Shown one piece after another: positions 55,726 through 64,000 of a stretch of 64,000 bases of DNA (the stretch's first letter is position 1; every line of letters begins with the position of its first letter). This stretch comes from Vibrio ostreicida. Its GTDB lineage: Bacteria > Pseudomonadota > Gammaproteobacteria > Enterobacterales > Vibrionaceae. Where the stretch lies: the NCBI RefSeq assembly GCF_013074385.2, contig NZ_JABEYA020000002.1, forward strand, positions 62,001-126,000, read 5' to 3'. A program made the position numbers and the translations under genes. Below the pieces are notes generated by a model. That model saw nothing but the letters and a program-made list of their open reading frames with translations, did no database searches and was not told the DNA's origin.

Positions 55726-56714
55726 GATGCTTGACCTGCTTTATTGAGCCGGGGATCAAGGGCAATATAAAGCATGTCCGCAAGCAAGTTGAACATCAGC
55801 ATAAATATCGTCATGATCAGTAATTGGCCTTGAAGAACCTGATAGTCACGAGACGTAATGGCATTAAAAAGTACTGAGCCCAGACCGGGATAATTAAAAA
55901 TGATTTCAATGATCAATTGCCCGCCGATAGCTGTGCCCAAAGCCATAGATAAAGCGGTCACACTTGGTAAGAGTGCGTTGCGAGCTGCGTAGTTGAAGAC
56001 GATTCTTTTTTCATTGAGGCCCTTTCCTCTGGCCATAGTGATGTAATCTTCGGCAAGAAGATTAATCATGTTATTACGCATATTGACTAAGAATCCCCCA
56101 ACCTGAACGATGGATGCACAGAAAAGGGGAAGAATAGCGTGATAGGCGACGTCTTTTATGAAGGCCCAGCTGGTCCAGTCAGGGGGCAAACCAGCGGTGT
56201 ACGCGTAACCTGAGGGTAGCCACTGCAAACCAATAGCAAATATATACATTGCAGCCATGGCGATGACCATTTGGGGAATAGCCTGAATGATTAACATCCC
56301 TGATGTCATAAAGGCATCGTATTTGCTCCCTCTTTTCCAAGCGGCATAAATGCCGAGAAATGATCCCAAGCAAAAGGAAAGAGTCACGGCACCCCCAGCA
56401 AGAAAGAGAGACCAGCCAAAGGCTTCTCCAAGCAAATCATTGACGGAGAGTGGATAGAACTGAATGGAAGTGCCAAGTTCCCAGCTGAGGATATTGTTAA
56501 TGTAGACCCAATACTGCTTCCACAAACTGCCATCAACAAAACCCAGCAGTTGTTTCATGGCAGTAAGGCGTTCAGGGGTCACTTGAACAGAGGCATTGGC
56601 AAACATCATGGTGACAGGATCGCCCGGCATGGCTCTGGGAATAATGAAGTTGAGAGTCGCTGCAACCAAAAACGCGACGAAGTAAAATGATAAACGTTTT
56701 AAAAAATACGCCAC
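55722..56714 (-). CDS. Chitin-oligosaccharide ABC transporter permease (DppB-like)
   Basis: The 330-residue permease has the OppB/DppB N terminus (MAYFLKRLSFYFVAFLVAATLNFIIPRAMPGDPV split at the membrane segment) and the conserved MARGKGLNEKRIVFNYAARNALLP loop region that meets the ATPase. It follows the binding protein gene after 112 bases and is the first of four tightly overlapping transporter genes. Confidence 0.92.
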   Translation of the reverse strand: MAYFLKRLSFYFVAFLVAATLNFIIPRAMPGDPVTMMFANASVQVTPERLTAMKQLLGFVDGSLWKQYWVYINNILSWELGTSIQFYPLSVNDLLGEAFGWSLFLAGGAVTLSFCLGSFLGIYAAWKRGSKYDAFMTSGMLIIQAIPQMVIAMAAMYIFAIGLQWLPSGYAYTAGLPPDWTSWAFIKDVAYHAILPLFCASIVQVGGFLVNMRNNMINLLAEDYITMARGKGLNEKRIVFNYAARNALLPSVTALSMALGTAIGGQLIIEIIFNYPGLGSVLFNAITSRDYQVLQGQLLIMTIFMLMFNLLADMLYIALDPRLNKAGQAS

Positions 56715-56826
56715 AGATTTCGCCTTATTTTGGTGGAATTGAGCTTCAGTTTTCGTTTACGCGCGGCGGGATAAGCGCCAATCTAGGACCTTGTCTTGTT
56801 ATGACATCAGTCTGGTTAAGATTCGC

Positions 56827-58506
56827 CTAGAGGATCGGTTCTAAGTCCAGAACATGAAGTAATCGCTCTGGGATACCTGACCAAATGTTTGGCCTTCCCT
56901 TCGCATTTTCTTCGTTCCACCACCCAGTAAATCGCGTGGTATTATATTGATACATGTAGGCGCCTGACATGACGGGTATCGTAACCTGTTCAGCGGCTAT
57001 AATACGCTGAATATCATGGGCAATATCGAGCTGTTTTTCTCTATTATTGGTTTTATAGAAGCGGTTGAGTAAGTCATCCAGTTGCTTATTCTTGTAAAAA
57101 TGCATGGCGAAACGAGGCATTCCCTCCCCAGACTGCAGTCTGGAGTTGAACGCGCTGTTCCAGTATGTAAATGGGTCAGCCCCATGAAAGTAATTGGTGT
57201 AGGCGATATCGTATGTGGCATCTAGCATCGTTTGGTTGTAAACCGAGAAATCCGGTGTTCGGGCTTTGGCTTTGATACCCACTTCCGCGAGTTGTTCAAC
57301 GGCAAGTTGAACCGTATTGTTGAAATCAGTCCAACCATTTGGTGATTGAAGGATGAGCTCCAAAGGTTGGCCTGAAGGTGTTTCAACGAATCCATCCTGA
57401 TTAATATCAATAAATCCAGCGTTAGTCAGAAGCGTTTTGGCACCTTTAACATTGTAAGTATTGAAGTATTTATACTTGTTGTGAACGTTTTCATCTGACC
57501 AAGTTTCAAAGGCGTAACCGAGGCCAGATGCAAAATCGTTGATGGTGCCACTGCCGTAAAACGCAATATCTATAATGGTTTGACGATCCAGCGCCATCGA
57601 GAAAGCTCGACGAAAATCAAGGTTGGTTAGAGTCTCTTTTTTCGCAGGATTAGGGTGCTTGAAGTTAATCACAAACGCTTGGGTTCCCGCAGGCGGGTAC
57701 CAGTATTGATGATTTGGGCTGGCTGCAGCGTAGGTTCGATCCACATCTGGGATGAACGAAGAAGTCCAGTCCATTTCTCCCTTGATGATTTTGCTTAAAA
57801 ATTGATCGTTGCTGGCGATTTGTGGAACACGAAGGCAGTCCACGTCGAGGTTAGCGGCATCCCAGTAATGAGGGTTACGACACTGAATATATAGCTGAGA
57901 GGTAAAGGTCGTGATGTCAGTGAAAGGACCAGTGCCAACGGGTTCAGGATTGGAAAATGCAGTAGGGTCTTGGATGTTTTCCCATATATGCTGGGGGACT
58001 ATCGGAACTTTTGATATCTCGTAAGGGGCATTCGAATTTGCTTCTTTAAGATAGAAGGTGATCTGATAGCTGTTCAATTTCTTGATACTGGTGACCCAAG
58101 CGTTGATCCCACTTTGATCGAGTTCAGGGTGATGATTGACGAGTTGAAATGAATATAGGACATCATTGGCGTCAAAGGCTTCTCCATCAGACCATGTTAT
58201 GCCTTTGCGAATGGTAAAGGTGACACTCGTCAGATCTTCAGACATGGTGTACGCTTCTGCCAAACGAAAGACAGGGGCATTTCCTTTCATTTCGTTAAAG
58301 ATAATCAGAGGCTCGTAAATAAAATCCCATGTTGTATGCAGGTGCGTTGAACCTAAATAGGGGTTGAAGTTTCGGACAAATGACGTGAATTCTTTGGGGT
58401 GAATGGTGAGCTCACTGAGCTGTGTCTCCGCATTGACTAGAGATGCAGCCAAAGTCGTCAATGTCAGGGTGACTGCTAAGGCAGTCTGTTTTTTATTGGC
58501 ACGCAT
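56827..58506 (-). CDS. cbp: Periplasmic chitin-oligosaccharide-binding protein (CBP)
   Basis: The 559-residue family-5 extracellular solute-binding protein has a Sec signal (MRANKKQTALAVTLTLTTLA, cut probably after VNA) and the DppA/OppA-like fold, with FRLAEAYTMSEDLTSVTFTI and RKGITWSDGEAFDANDVLYSF. In V. cholerae the orthologue both delivers (GlcNAc)n to the transporter and keeps ChiS inactive by binding its periplasmic domain when no chitin is present. It is the first gene of the chb operon and is preceded by a 438-base regulatory gap. Gene order beside chiS supports the assignment. Confidence 0.92.
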   Translation of the reverse strand: MRANKKQTALAVTLTLTTLAASLVNAETQLSELTIHPKEFTSFVRNFNPYLGSTHLHTTWDFIYEPLIIFNEMKGNAPVFRLAEAYTMSEDLTSVTFTIRKGITWSDGEAFDANDVLYSFQLVNHHPELDQSGINAWVTSIKKLNSYQITFYLKEANSNAPYEISKVPIVPQHIWENIQDPTAFSNPEPVGTGPFTDITTFTSQLYIQCRNPHYWDAANLDVDCLRVPQIASNDQFLSKIIKGEMDWTSSFIPDVDRTYAAASPNHQYWYPPAGTQAFVINFKHPNPAKKETLTNLDFRRAFSMALDRQTIIDIAFYGSGTINDFASGLGYAFETWSDENVHNKYKYFNTYNVKGAKTLLTNAGFIDINQDGFVETPSGQPLELILQSPNGWTDFNNTVQLAVEQLAEVGIKAKARTPDFSVYNQTMLDATYDIAYTNYFHGADPFTYWNSAFNSRLQSGEGMPRFAMHFYKNKQLDDLLNRFYKTNNREKQLDIAHDIQRIIAAEQVTIPVMSGAYMYQYNTTRFTGWWNEENAKGRPNIWSGIPERLLHVLDLEPIL

Positions 58507-58944
58507 CGCTTGTCCTTAGTTTTTAGGTGATGATCACTCGCCTGTGTTACTCGACAATGTCATTGTTCGATCTGGTCATATGCCATTGAGAAAAGTGCGC
58601 GATATTGCTGGAGCTATTTAAGAGAACACCTTTCGGTTAGATTTAGCAATTTGCTTTCTCGTCAAAAACGTTAAACTCGTCCTTTCTGATGTTAATCCCG
58701 TTAACTTGACGCCAGTAAAATCGGCCTTTTTTTGGGAGATCGTCTTGAATGACTGGCAAGGTAAACGCTGTTTTTCAAGTAGACGGAGCAAGTGAAGACT
58801 TATAATTCATTGTTTTTAATTCAGTAAATCCTGATTTCATCACTGGTGAGCACTTGTGCACCTGTGGGTACGGGATTCTTAAGCTCAAATCTGCCGTCTT
58901 GTTGTGATGGTGTTCGCAAACTAAGTGTTTTCCGCTTGAGGGCT
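58507..58944. promoter_or_regulatory. chb operon promoter region (between chiS and cbp)
   Basis: No gene fits in this 438-base gap. It must contain the promoter of the chb operon and the end of chiS. Three inverted repeats stand out: ACAATGTCATTGT at 58554-58566 (perfect, 13 bases, with offset TCGA flanks), GTTAATCCCGTTAAC at 58691-58705, and GGTGAGCACTTGTGCACC at 58845-58862 (one bulged base). ChiS binds DNA at the chb promoter in V. cholerae, so the first two are candidates for its sites; I cannot match them to a known motif from memory. Confidence 0.55.
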
Positions 58945-61900
58945 TTAGCTGGTCAACAAATGCTGAAGCTTGTTCCTCAAGGTCTCAATATGAGAGCGCT
59001 CAGGGGTCATTTCTTTACAGTGTTCAAGGATGTAGTCTAGTGAATTGAGTACCGTTCTCCAACGTGGCGTTTTGGGCAGGGTTTCGACTCGTAGGTACTT
59101 ATCGAGTGTGCGAGTTTGAAGGGTGCTTCGGTCAAGATACACTCGCCATAAACCACTTTGTTCAGCAAAAGAAAACTTACTTTGGCCAGTAACTGTTTCC
59201 CAGTAAGTCAAAGCAGAGGTCATGGACTCCACCAAAATGCGTCTCATGATGTCTTGTTTAGATTGGTAATCAGTTGTGACTCGGTCTGCAAGTCGAGTAA
59301 ATTCGCCACCCAGCTCTTTGAGTTGTTGCAGTTTGGCTTCGTCGCCCTCAAAGGCGAAACTTGATAGTGCTTCTATGGCGGTTTCAAGGTTTTCAATTCG
59401 GTTGGCATTCAAGCTTCCACCGATATCGAGGATGTACATGGCTTTGAGACCTGAGGCTTGTGGAAGTTTGAGAATATCGGCCGATAAATGCTGCCGGATG
59501 TCTTCAACATAGATGTCAATCACCCCACAATAATGAGGGTGTTCAACGGTTAGAAATTTTGGTGCTATCAGTTCCTCGGCAGTGGAACGCTTGAGCTGTT
59601 CATGCGTTCGTTTGAAGAGGCGAGTGGCGGCGTCGTTAGTAAACCTAATTTTATGGTCTTCGCTAACACAGACGATAGCTTCAGGTGCCGACTCCAATTG
59701 TTCCAGTAGGCGGCCTTGTGTTTCAAGTAAGCTAGCTTCGATCATGGCTCTTTGTTTGAGTTCTTGTTGCAGCTTCTGGTTTTCAACTCTCCTAATCTCT
59801 GCCTTGCTGGCAGCAAGATGAGCTCGGATCCGAGCCGCTAGTTCTTGATTATTGAAGGGTTTAGGTAAATAGTCGTTTGCTCCGACTTCAAATCCCCTGA
59901 CTCTATCTTCGGCTTGATTGAGAGCGGTTAACATAATCACTGGTAATTGCGCGTGATCAAATTGTTGGCGCAAGATCTCACATACTTGGTAACCACTCAC
60001 TCCAGGCATCATGACATCTAAAAGAACCAGTTCTGGCTTCTCTTTACGGATAGATTCGATCGCTTGTTCACCATCAGCGGCACTGCTTACGCGGTAACCT
60101 TCTAGGCGCAAAAAGCTGTCTAGTATACGCAAATTAATCGGTTCATCGTCGACAATAAGGATTAATGTTCCCTGCGGGTTTTCTGGTAAATTGGGGGAGC
60201 CTGAAAGGGTTAACTCATGGCTCTCGGGTGCGATAAAGTGCTCGTCTTCACTCAAGGACGTTTGTCGAATCTGTTGTTGAGAAGCAAGGGGTAGAGTAAA
60301 ACTAAAGGTGGTCCCCACCATGGGTTGACTGCTGACATAGAGCGAGCCTTGCATGAGCTCTATCAACTCGCGGCTAATCGAAAGCCCTAGCCCCGCCCCC
60401 TGACGGTAGTGATGGCTGTCTTGGCTCGCCTGCATCAGGGGCTCGAAGATGTACTCGAGCTGTTCGGGGGGGATGCCCTCGCCCGTGTCGACAATTTGAA
60501 CGCGTACCTTCTCATCGATGATCTGGGCGGATATCACTATCTTGCCCTCATTGGTGTACTTAATCGCATTACCAATTAAGTTGTATAAAACCTGCTCCAG
60601 TCTCTGGGGATCTCCGCATCCCCACAAGGCTTCTTTGGGAACTTGATTGATGATACGGATAGGTTTGGAGCCTATCAAATGAGAGGACAACTCCAAGACC
60701 AATCGTGTTGCGCTGGAAATATCCACAGCACGTGCTTCAATCGACATGTTGCCATAACGCATTTTATGATAATCGAGCAGATCATCGACCAGTGTGGCGA
60801 GCCTTTGTCCACTACTAACGATGATATTAAGTTGATATTGATGTGAGGCGGTAATTGGGCCGTTAGCCCCTGAAATTATAGCTTCCGCTAACCCGATCAT
60901 ACCATGCAATGGTGTTCTTAGTTCATGGGAAGTCGTGGCAAGGAATTCGTCCTTGAGTTTGTCTGCCAGCTGAAGTTCATCGTTCTGCTTTTGGATCAGT
61001 CTCAGGTTATCTTCAAGCTCTTCATTCTGCTGTTTGATCAGCCGTATTTTTTCACGAATAGACCGCTGCATGTATTCAAAACTGAGTGCTAATCGTCCTA
61101 TTTCATCTTTACGATCGGTATTGATCATATCGGTTTCAAGATCGCCAGCAGAGACCTTTTCGGCCGCAGATGTCAACTGTAAAAGTGGTGCTGTGATAAA
61201 GTTAGACAAGGTATGAGAGGCAAGGATAACCAATAGAATCGCGCTGAGCATGATGAAGACGAACAGAGTTTCCAACTGATGAACGCGAGCAAAGGCCTCT
61301 TTTTCAGGGAGTTCAACGACTAGGGCCCAATGAGTATTTTTAAACGTTGTTGGGCTGTAGGCTGCAATCGTCGCTTCACCCACTGAATTCATATAGGTTC
61401 CGACGCCGGTCTCTCCTTTTAAAGCGAGCTTCACTACACTCATACTTTTGTTGATGTCATCCTGCTGTGAAGAGAGTGTGATCGAGTGTTGTTCATCGCT
61501 AACTAACAAGGTTTTCATCGATGGCGTGACATGGGTGTCGGCGATTAGCTTAGTAATGCCATTATTAGGCAGCCGAAATAACGCATAACTGTGCAGATAG
61601 CCTTGTTGTATTATCGGTGCGCCAAGCCATGCGACCTGCTTTCCTTGCTCGGGCCTGAAATCTGAGATAAAGATGGGGGTATAGTCTTGATTGGTTTTAC
61701 GTTTTTCTGCGACCAAAGTACTGAGCTTATAATACGTCTCCCCTAAGTTTGTCTCTCGGTATCGACCAGTAAGTAGGTTTGTTCCATAGTTGTCATACTT
61801 ATTGATAGAATAAGTGACATTACCGTCGAGATCGACGAGTAAGAGATCATCAAAATCCGAACGCTTGAGTAATTCAATGTAGGCACGGTGATAGCGTTTA

Positions 61901-62331
61901 TGCAGTAACCTGTAACGTTCCGTCGCGTTGAAAACGGTAGACTGGCGCAGTACCGATGTTTTTATCTGATCTCCAGAGCCTTGGATATAACGGTTTTGAG
62001 CATTTTGGCGAGCTTGTTCAATATCAATACCTAGGCTTTTGAACGCATTCACCAAGCCATAGAATCTGCCACCACTGGCGTAGGCCAGTTCAGAGCGCAC
62101 AAAGCTCAGCACTTCTTTTTCTCTTGTTTGCAGATAATTGATTAACTGTTGGTGTTTACTATTTCGAACAGAAATTAGGTGCGAGGTACTTTGTTGTTGA
62201 AGATCTTTGCTGTGTGACTGAAGAAAGAACAGAGTGATTACGGTTAGTGGCGTAATGCTTAAAATTAGGAAAGCTAGCATGACGGTGTGTTTTAACCGTT
62301 TAACGGTTGGTTTTTTATTTGACTTATCCAT
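58945..62331 (-). CDS. chiS: Hybrid sensor kinase and chitin-responsive regulator ChiS
   Basis: The ATG at 62331 gives 1,128 residues and puts the phospho-acceptor histidine at 469 and the receiver aspartate at 772, the numbers used for V. cholerae ChiS. Domains in order: membrane helix ~17-37, periplasmic sensor ~40-350, second helix ~353-372, HAMP ~375-430, HisKA (TTSHELRTPLHGMIG, 467-480), HATPase (GNAIKYTNEGK; GEGIPPE; GAGLGLSIS), receiver (LIVDDEPINLRIL ... LLDVMMPGVSG, ~722-840), PAS-like ~875-925, and a C-terminal ~105-residue basic segment corresponding to the DNA-binding domain reported for ChiS. It controls the chitin utilisation genes. Confidence 0.96.
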   Translation of the reverse strand: MDKSNKKPTVKRLKHTVMLAFLILSITPLTVITLFFLQSHSKDLQQQSTSHLISVRNSKHQQLINYLQTREKEVLSFVRSELAYASGGRFYGLVNAFKSLGIDIEQARQNAQNRYIQGSGDQIKTSVLRQSTVFNATERYRLLHKRYHRAYIELLKRSDFDDLLLVDLDGNVTYSINKYDNYGTNLLTGRYRETNLGETYYKLSTLVAEKRKTNQDYTPIFISDFRPEQGKQVAWLGAPIIQQGYLHSYALFRLPNNGITKLIADTHVTPSMKTLLVSDEQHSITLSSQQDDINKSMSVVKLALKGETGVGTYMNSVGEATIAAYSPTTFKNTHWALVVELPEKEAFARVHQLETLFVFIMLSAILLVILASHTLSNFITAPLLQLTSAAEKVSAGDLETDMINTDRKDEIGRLALSFEYMQRSIREKIRLIKQQNEELEDNLRLIQKQNDELQLADKLKDEFLATTSHELRTPLHGMIGLAEAIISGANGPITASHQYQLNIIVSSGQRLATLVDDLLDYHKMRYGNMSIEARAVDISSATRLVLELSSHLIGSKPIRIINQVPKEALWGCGDPQRLEQVLYNLIGNAIKYTNEGKIVISAQIIDEKVRVQIVDTGEGIPPEQLEYIFEPLMQASQDSHHYRQGAGLGLSISRELIELMQGSLYVSSQPMVGTTFSFTLPLASQQQIRQTSLSEDEHFIAPESHELTLSGSPNLPENPQGTLILIVDDEPINLRILDSFLRLEGYRVSSAADGEQAIESIRKEKPELVLLDVMMPGVSGYQVCEILRQQFDHAQLPVIMLTALNQAEDRVRGFEVGANDYLPKPFNNQELAARIRAHLAASKAEIRRVENQKLQQELKQRAMIEASLLETQGRLLEQLESAPEAIVCVSEDHKIRFTNDAATRLFKRTHEQLKRSTAEELIAPKFLTVEHPHYCGVIDIYVEDIRQHLSADILKLPQASGLKAMYILDIGGSLNANRIENLETAIEALSSFAFEGDEAKLQQLKELGGEFTRLADRVTTDYQSKQDIMRRILVESMTSALTYWETVTGQSKFSFAEQSGLWRVYLDRSTLQTRTLDKYLRVETLPKTPRWRTVLNSLDYILEHCKEMTPERSHIETLRNKLQHLLTS

Positions 62332-62490
62332 GTGTTGACCAGACTTTCCAAGACGAAGGCAGGCATGAAGATGCCAAAATGACAACGAAGTTTTCCAGAA
62401 AGGACAAAATTAGCGAGTTTTTTTACTTTGACAAGTAAGTCGAGGTGAAAGCGTGGATTAAAGCGCAAATTTCGGGTGATAGTGATAACT

Positions 62491-62519
62491 GAGCCCAGTT
62501 ACATCCGCTAACTGGGCTC
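62491..62519. other. Hairpin between rsmC and chiS
   Basis: GAGCCCAGTTA and TAACTGGGCTC make an eleven-base perfect stem with a seven-base loop, six bases past the rsmC stop. A T run is present only on the plus-strand side (TTTCAATTTTTT), so it is an imperfect terminator for minus-strand transcription of rsmC. The rest of the 193-base gap before chiS probably holds its promoter. Confidence 0.55.
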
Positions 62520-62524
62520 TAATT

Positions 62525-63547
62525 TCAATTTTTTGCCGAATAAATCGCAAACTTTTTAGTCTTATTTAGCGTCTCGCAATTACCAAAAGCTTGTTCAATA
62601 ATAGGAGAGTATTTGAGGAAGCTGTTTGCAACGATCAGCAATTGTCCGTCGTTATTCTGGTGTTGAGGAGCTTGCGACAATAAGGTTTCGGTCGCTTTGT
62701 AGCTAGTCTCTAGACCGGCATGAAAAGGAGGGTTGCTGATGATAAACTGGTAATCTTTGCTGGTATCAGAATAGACGTCAGAAGCAAAAACTCGGCCTTT
62801 TAGCTCATTTGCTTCCAGTGTCGCTTGACTGGATTTGACCGCCAAGGCGCTAATATCACACATCTCAAGTGCAATGTTGGGATTTAGGATGGCCATCACA
62901 CAACCAATCACACCGGCTCCACAACCAAAGTCCAGCACTTTGCCACTCAGTACAGGCAGTGAGTCGAGTAATAATTGAGAGCCTACATCAAACTGACCAT
63001 GGCTGAAAACACCAGGTAAGCTCTTCACTGTGATCGCTTTGTCTTGGTAGCATATTGAGTACTGTTTAAACCAATCTTGCATATTAAATGCAGCCGGTGG
63101 GTGAGTACATTGCCCCCAATAAAGAGAGCATCGTCGCGCCGAATCGATTTTGTTAACAGAGCCGTAGGGTTTGAACAATTTTTCTATGCTTTTTACCCCA
63201 GAACGATTTTCGCCAATGACCACTATTTCTGTATTCGGGCCGAGTTTCGCCATAAGCATCGCGAGTAGATATTCTGCTTCGGCTTTTGCTTTAGGCCAAT
63301 ATAAAAGAATCATATCTGCGCAAGTCTCTCGCTCAAACTCAGCGCCAAATGCCACTGTGATTTTCTCACTGGGCTTAAGCTGACGGTAGTAGCCATAGTT
63401 TGTGGTGAATACGGTAACGGACTCACAATACTGTGCTAGTTCAATGGGAAATAGATCCTCGGATTCACCAGCAACAAGAACATGCTTTCCTGCAAAGTGG
63501 GTAAGCTGTCTTTGAGCAATTTGACTTGGAGCGATATAAGCAGACAT
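62525..63547 (-). CDS. rsmC: 16S rRNA (guanine-1207-N2)-methyltransferase RsmC
   Basis: RsmC methylates N2 of G1207 in 16S rRNA within the 30S subunit. The 340-residue protein has the duplicated domains of this family: a degenerate N-terminal half and a C-terminal SAM-binding Rossmann fold with [16 protein letters not shown] (motif I) and the target-base motif NPPFHAG. The expected length (E. coli 343) and the ATG at 63547 fit. Confidence 0.96.
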   Translation of the reverse strand: MSAYIAPSQIAQRQLTHFAGKHVLVAGESEDLFPIELAQYCESVTVFTTNYGYYRQLKPSEKITVAFGAEFERETCADMILLYWPKAKAEAEYLLAMLMAKLGPNTEIVVIGENRSGVKSIEKLFKPYGSVNKIDSARRCSLYWGQCTHPPAAFNMQDWFKQYSICYQDKAITVKSLPGVFSHGQFDVGSQLLLDSLPVLSGKVLDFGCGAGVIGCVMAILNPNIALEMCDISALAVKSSQATLEANELKGRVFASDVYSDTSKDYQFIISNPPFHAGLETSYKATETLLSQAPQHQNNDGQLLIVANSFLKYSPIIEQAFGNCETLNKTKKFAIYSAKN

Positions 63548-63623
63548 AGTGGACTCTGGCTAAAAAAGACGGGGGATTCTCGCACAATCCCCTAAATTCT
63601 TGAAGTTTTGCTTTTGATGGCAG

Positions 63624-64000
63624 TTAGTTTTGATCCTGCTGGTCAAGAAAGTTATGAAACTCTTCTTCATAAATATTGAATAGGACCATAGTGATAGCAA
63701 AGATCAATGGCCCATATATTAGCCCAATAAGACCAAAGAGATGAAGCCCCCCAAGTAGAGAAAAGAAAATCATTAGGGTATTCATCCCCCCGCTGCCTTG
63801 CATTAGAAAAGGTCGGAGTAGATTATCAATAGAGCCGACAATAACCACGCTCCAGATGGTCAGGAAAATGGCCCAGCTAGTGTCCCCACTGAGGAATAAA
63901 TAAGCCGCCGCTGGTATCCAAATCAGTGATGTACCAATCACGGGAATAAAGGATGCAAATCCCATCATGGTACCCCAGAATAGACCCGGGAAGCCCGCTA
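63624..64000 (-). CDS. AI-2E family transporter (PerM/YdiK-like), 5' end beyond the window
   Basis: The frame is open to the window end; the last ~125 residues are present, including SFIPVIGTSLIWIPAAAYLF, IVGSIDNLLRPFLMQGSGGMNTL and the helix GLIGLIYGPLIFAITMVLF, the typical end of the AI-2E/PerM membrane family (usually ~350 residues). The family includes autoinducer exporters, Na+/H+ antiporters and proteins with no known substrate, so no substrate is claimed. The N-terminal two thirds are outside the window. Confidence 0.88.
   Translation of the reverse strand, partial: AGFPGLFWGTMMGFASFIPVIGTSLIWIPAAAYLFLSGDTSWAIFLTIWSVVIVGSIDNLLRPFLMQGSGGMNTLMIFFSLLGGLHLFGLIGLIYGPLIFAITMVLFNIYEEEFHNFLDQQDQN

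Noticed and set aside
58527-58545. GTGATGATCACT close to the cbp ATG as a possible CRP site.
   Set aside because: The half-site spacing is three bases rather than six, so it does not fit CRP.
58845-58862. GGTGAGCACTTGTGCACC near the 3' end of chiS as a possible SlmA site.
   Set aside because: It keeps GTGAG but the second half departs from the GTGAGTACTCAC consensus, and it lies over 300 bases from the cbp start.

Overview
The window is ordinary, gene-dense chromosome of a marine gammaproteobacterium, almost certainly a Vibrio. The supporting signs are a LuxR/HapR/OpaR-type quorum-sensing master regulator beside hpt, the pilABCD competence-pilus cluster, a chitin oligosaccharide (chb) operon next to a full-length ChiS hybrid sensor, and a genome-wide set of proteins closest to Vibrio/Enterobacteriales housekeeping families. 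The hapR-like gene sits directly after lpdA, as I recall for non-cholerae vibrios; I cannot name the species. I saw no tRNA, rRNA, insertion sequence, prophage, CRISPR array or defence island.

Layout. 1-0.9 kb: end of the trmD-rplS operon. 1.0-7.1 kb (minus): pilA-pilB-pilC-pilD-coaE-zapD-yacG, preceded by nadC. 8.2-13.1 kb: ampD, fldB (minus), xerD, dsbC, recJ. 13.2-20.5 kb: pdhR-aceE-aceF-lpdA, the pyruvate dehydrogenase locus, with two PdhR operators. 20.6-22.0 kb: hapR/luxR homologue (minus) divergent from hpt. 22.1-26.6 kb: carbonic anhydrase (minus), a SulP transporter and a yadGH-type ABC exporter. 26.7-31.7 kb (minus): dksA, gluQ and pcnB-folK-panB-panC. 31.9-39.8 kb: sfsA (minus), hrpB-mrcB and a patatin/outer-membrane barrel protein. 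40.1-43.2 kb: acnB and yacL. 43.3-45.0 kb: glnK-amtB. 45.1-48.9 kb: ferric iron transporter fbpABC. 49.0-62.3 kb (minus): chiS, the chitin-oligosaccharide ABC transporter, a GH9 glucosaminidase and a GH20 hexosaminidase. 62.5-64 kb (minus): rsmC and a partial AI-2E family transporter.

How the parts work together. Central carbon flow is represented by PdhR/PDH and aconitase B, and nitrogen sensing by GlnK-AmtB. Three elements of chitin-induced competence known from Vibrio cholerae lie within 60 kb: the type IV competence pilus genes, the quorum-sensing regulator and ChiS with its chb operon. The chb operon here is shorter than the V. cholerae one I remember: chitobiose phosphorylase, the GlcNAc kinase and the hexose-phosphate mutase are absent, and the hexosaminidase ends 65 bases from the convergent fbpC.

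The most interesting signals are regulatory rather than new protein systems. They are a consensus-like NtrC site buried inside the intrinsic terminator upstream of a sigma-54-like promoter for glnK-amtB; a pair of PdhR palindromes 137 bases apart; a Qrr small-RNA pairing site over the hapR ribosome binding site; a Fur-box-like palindrome at the fbpA promoter; palindromes in the chb promoter region; and a seven-codon leader frame overlapping the acnB start. I did not find a convincing undescribed multi-gene system.
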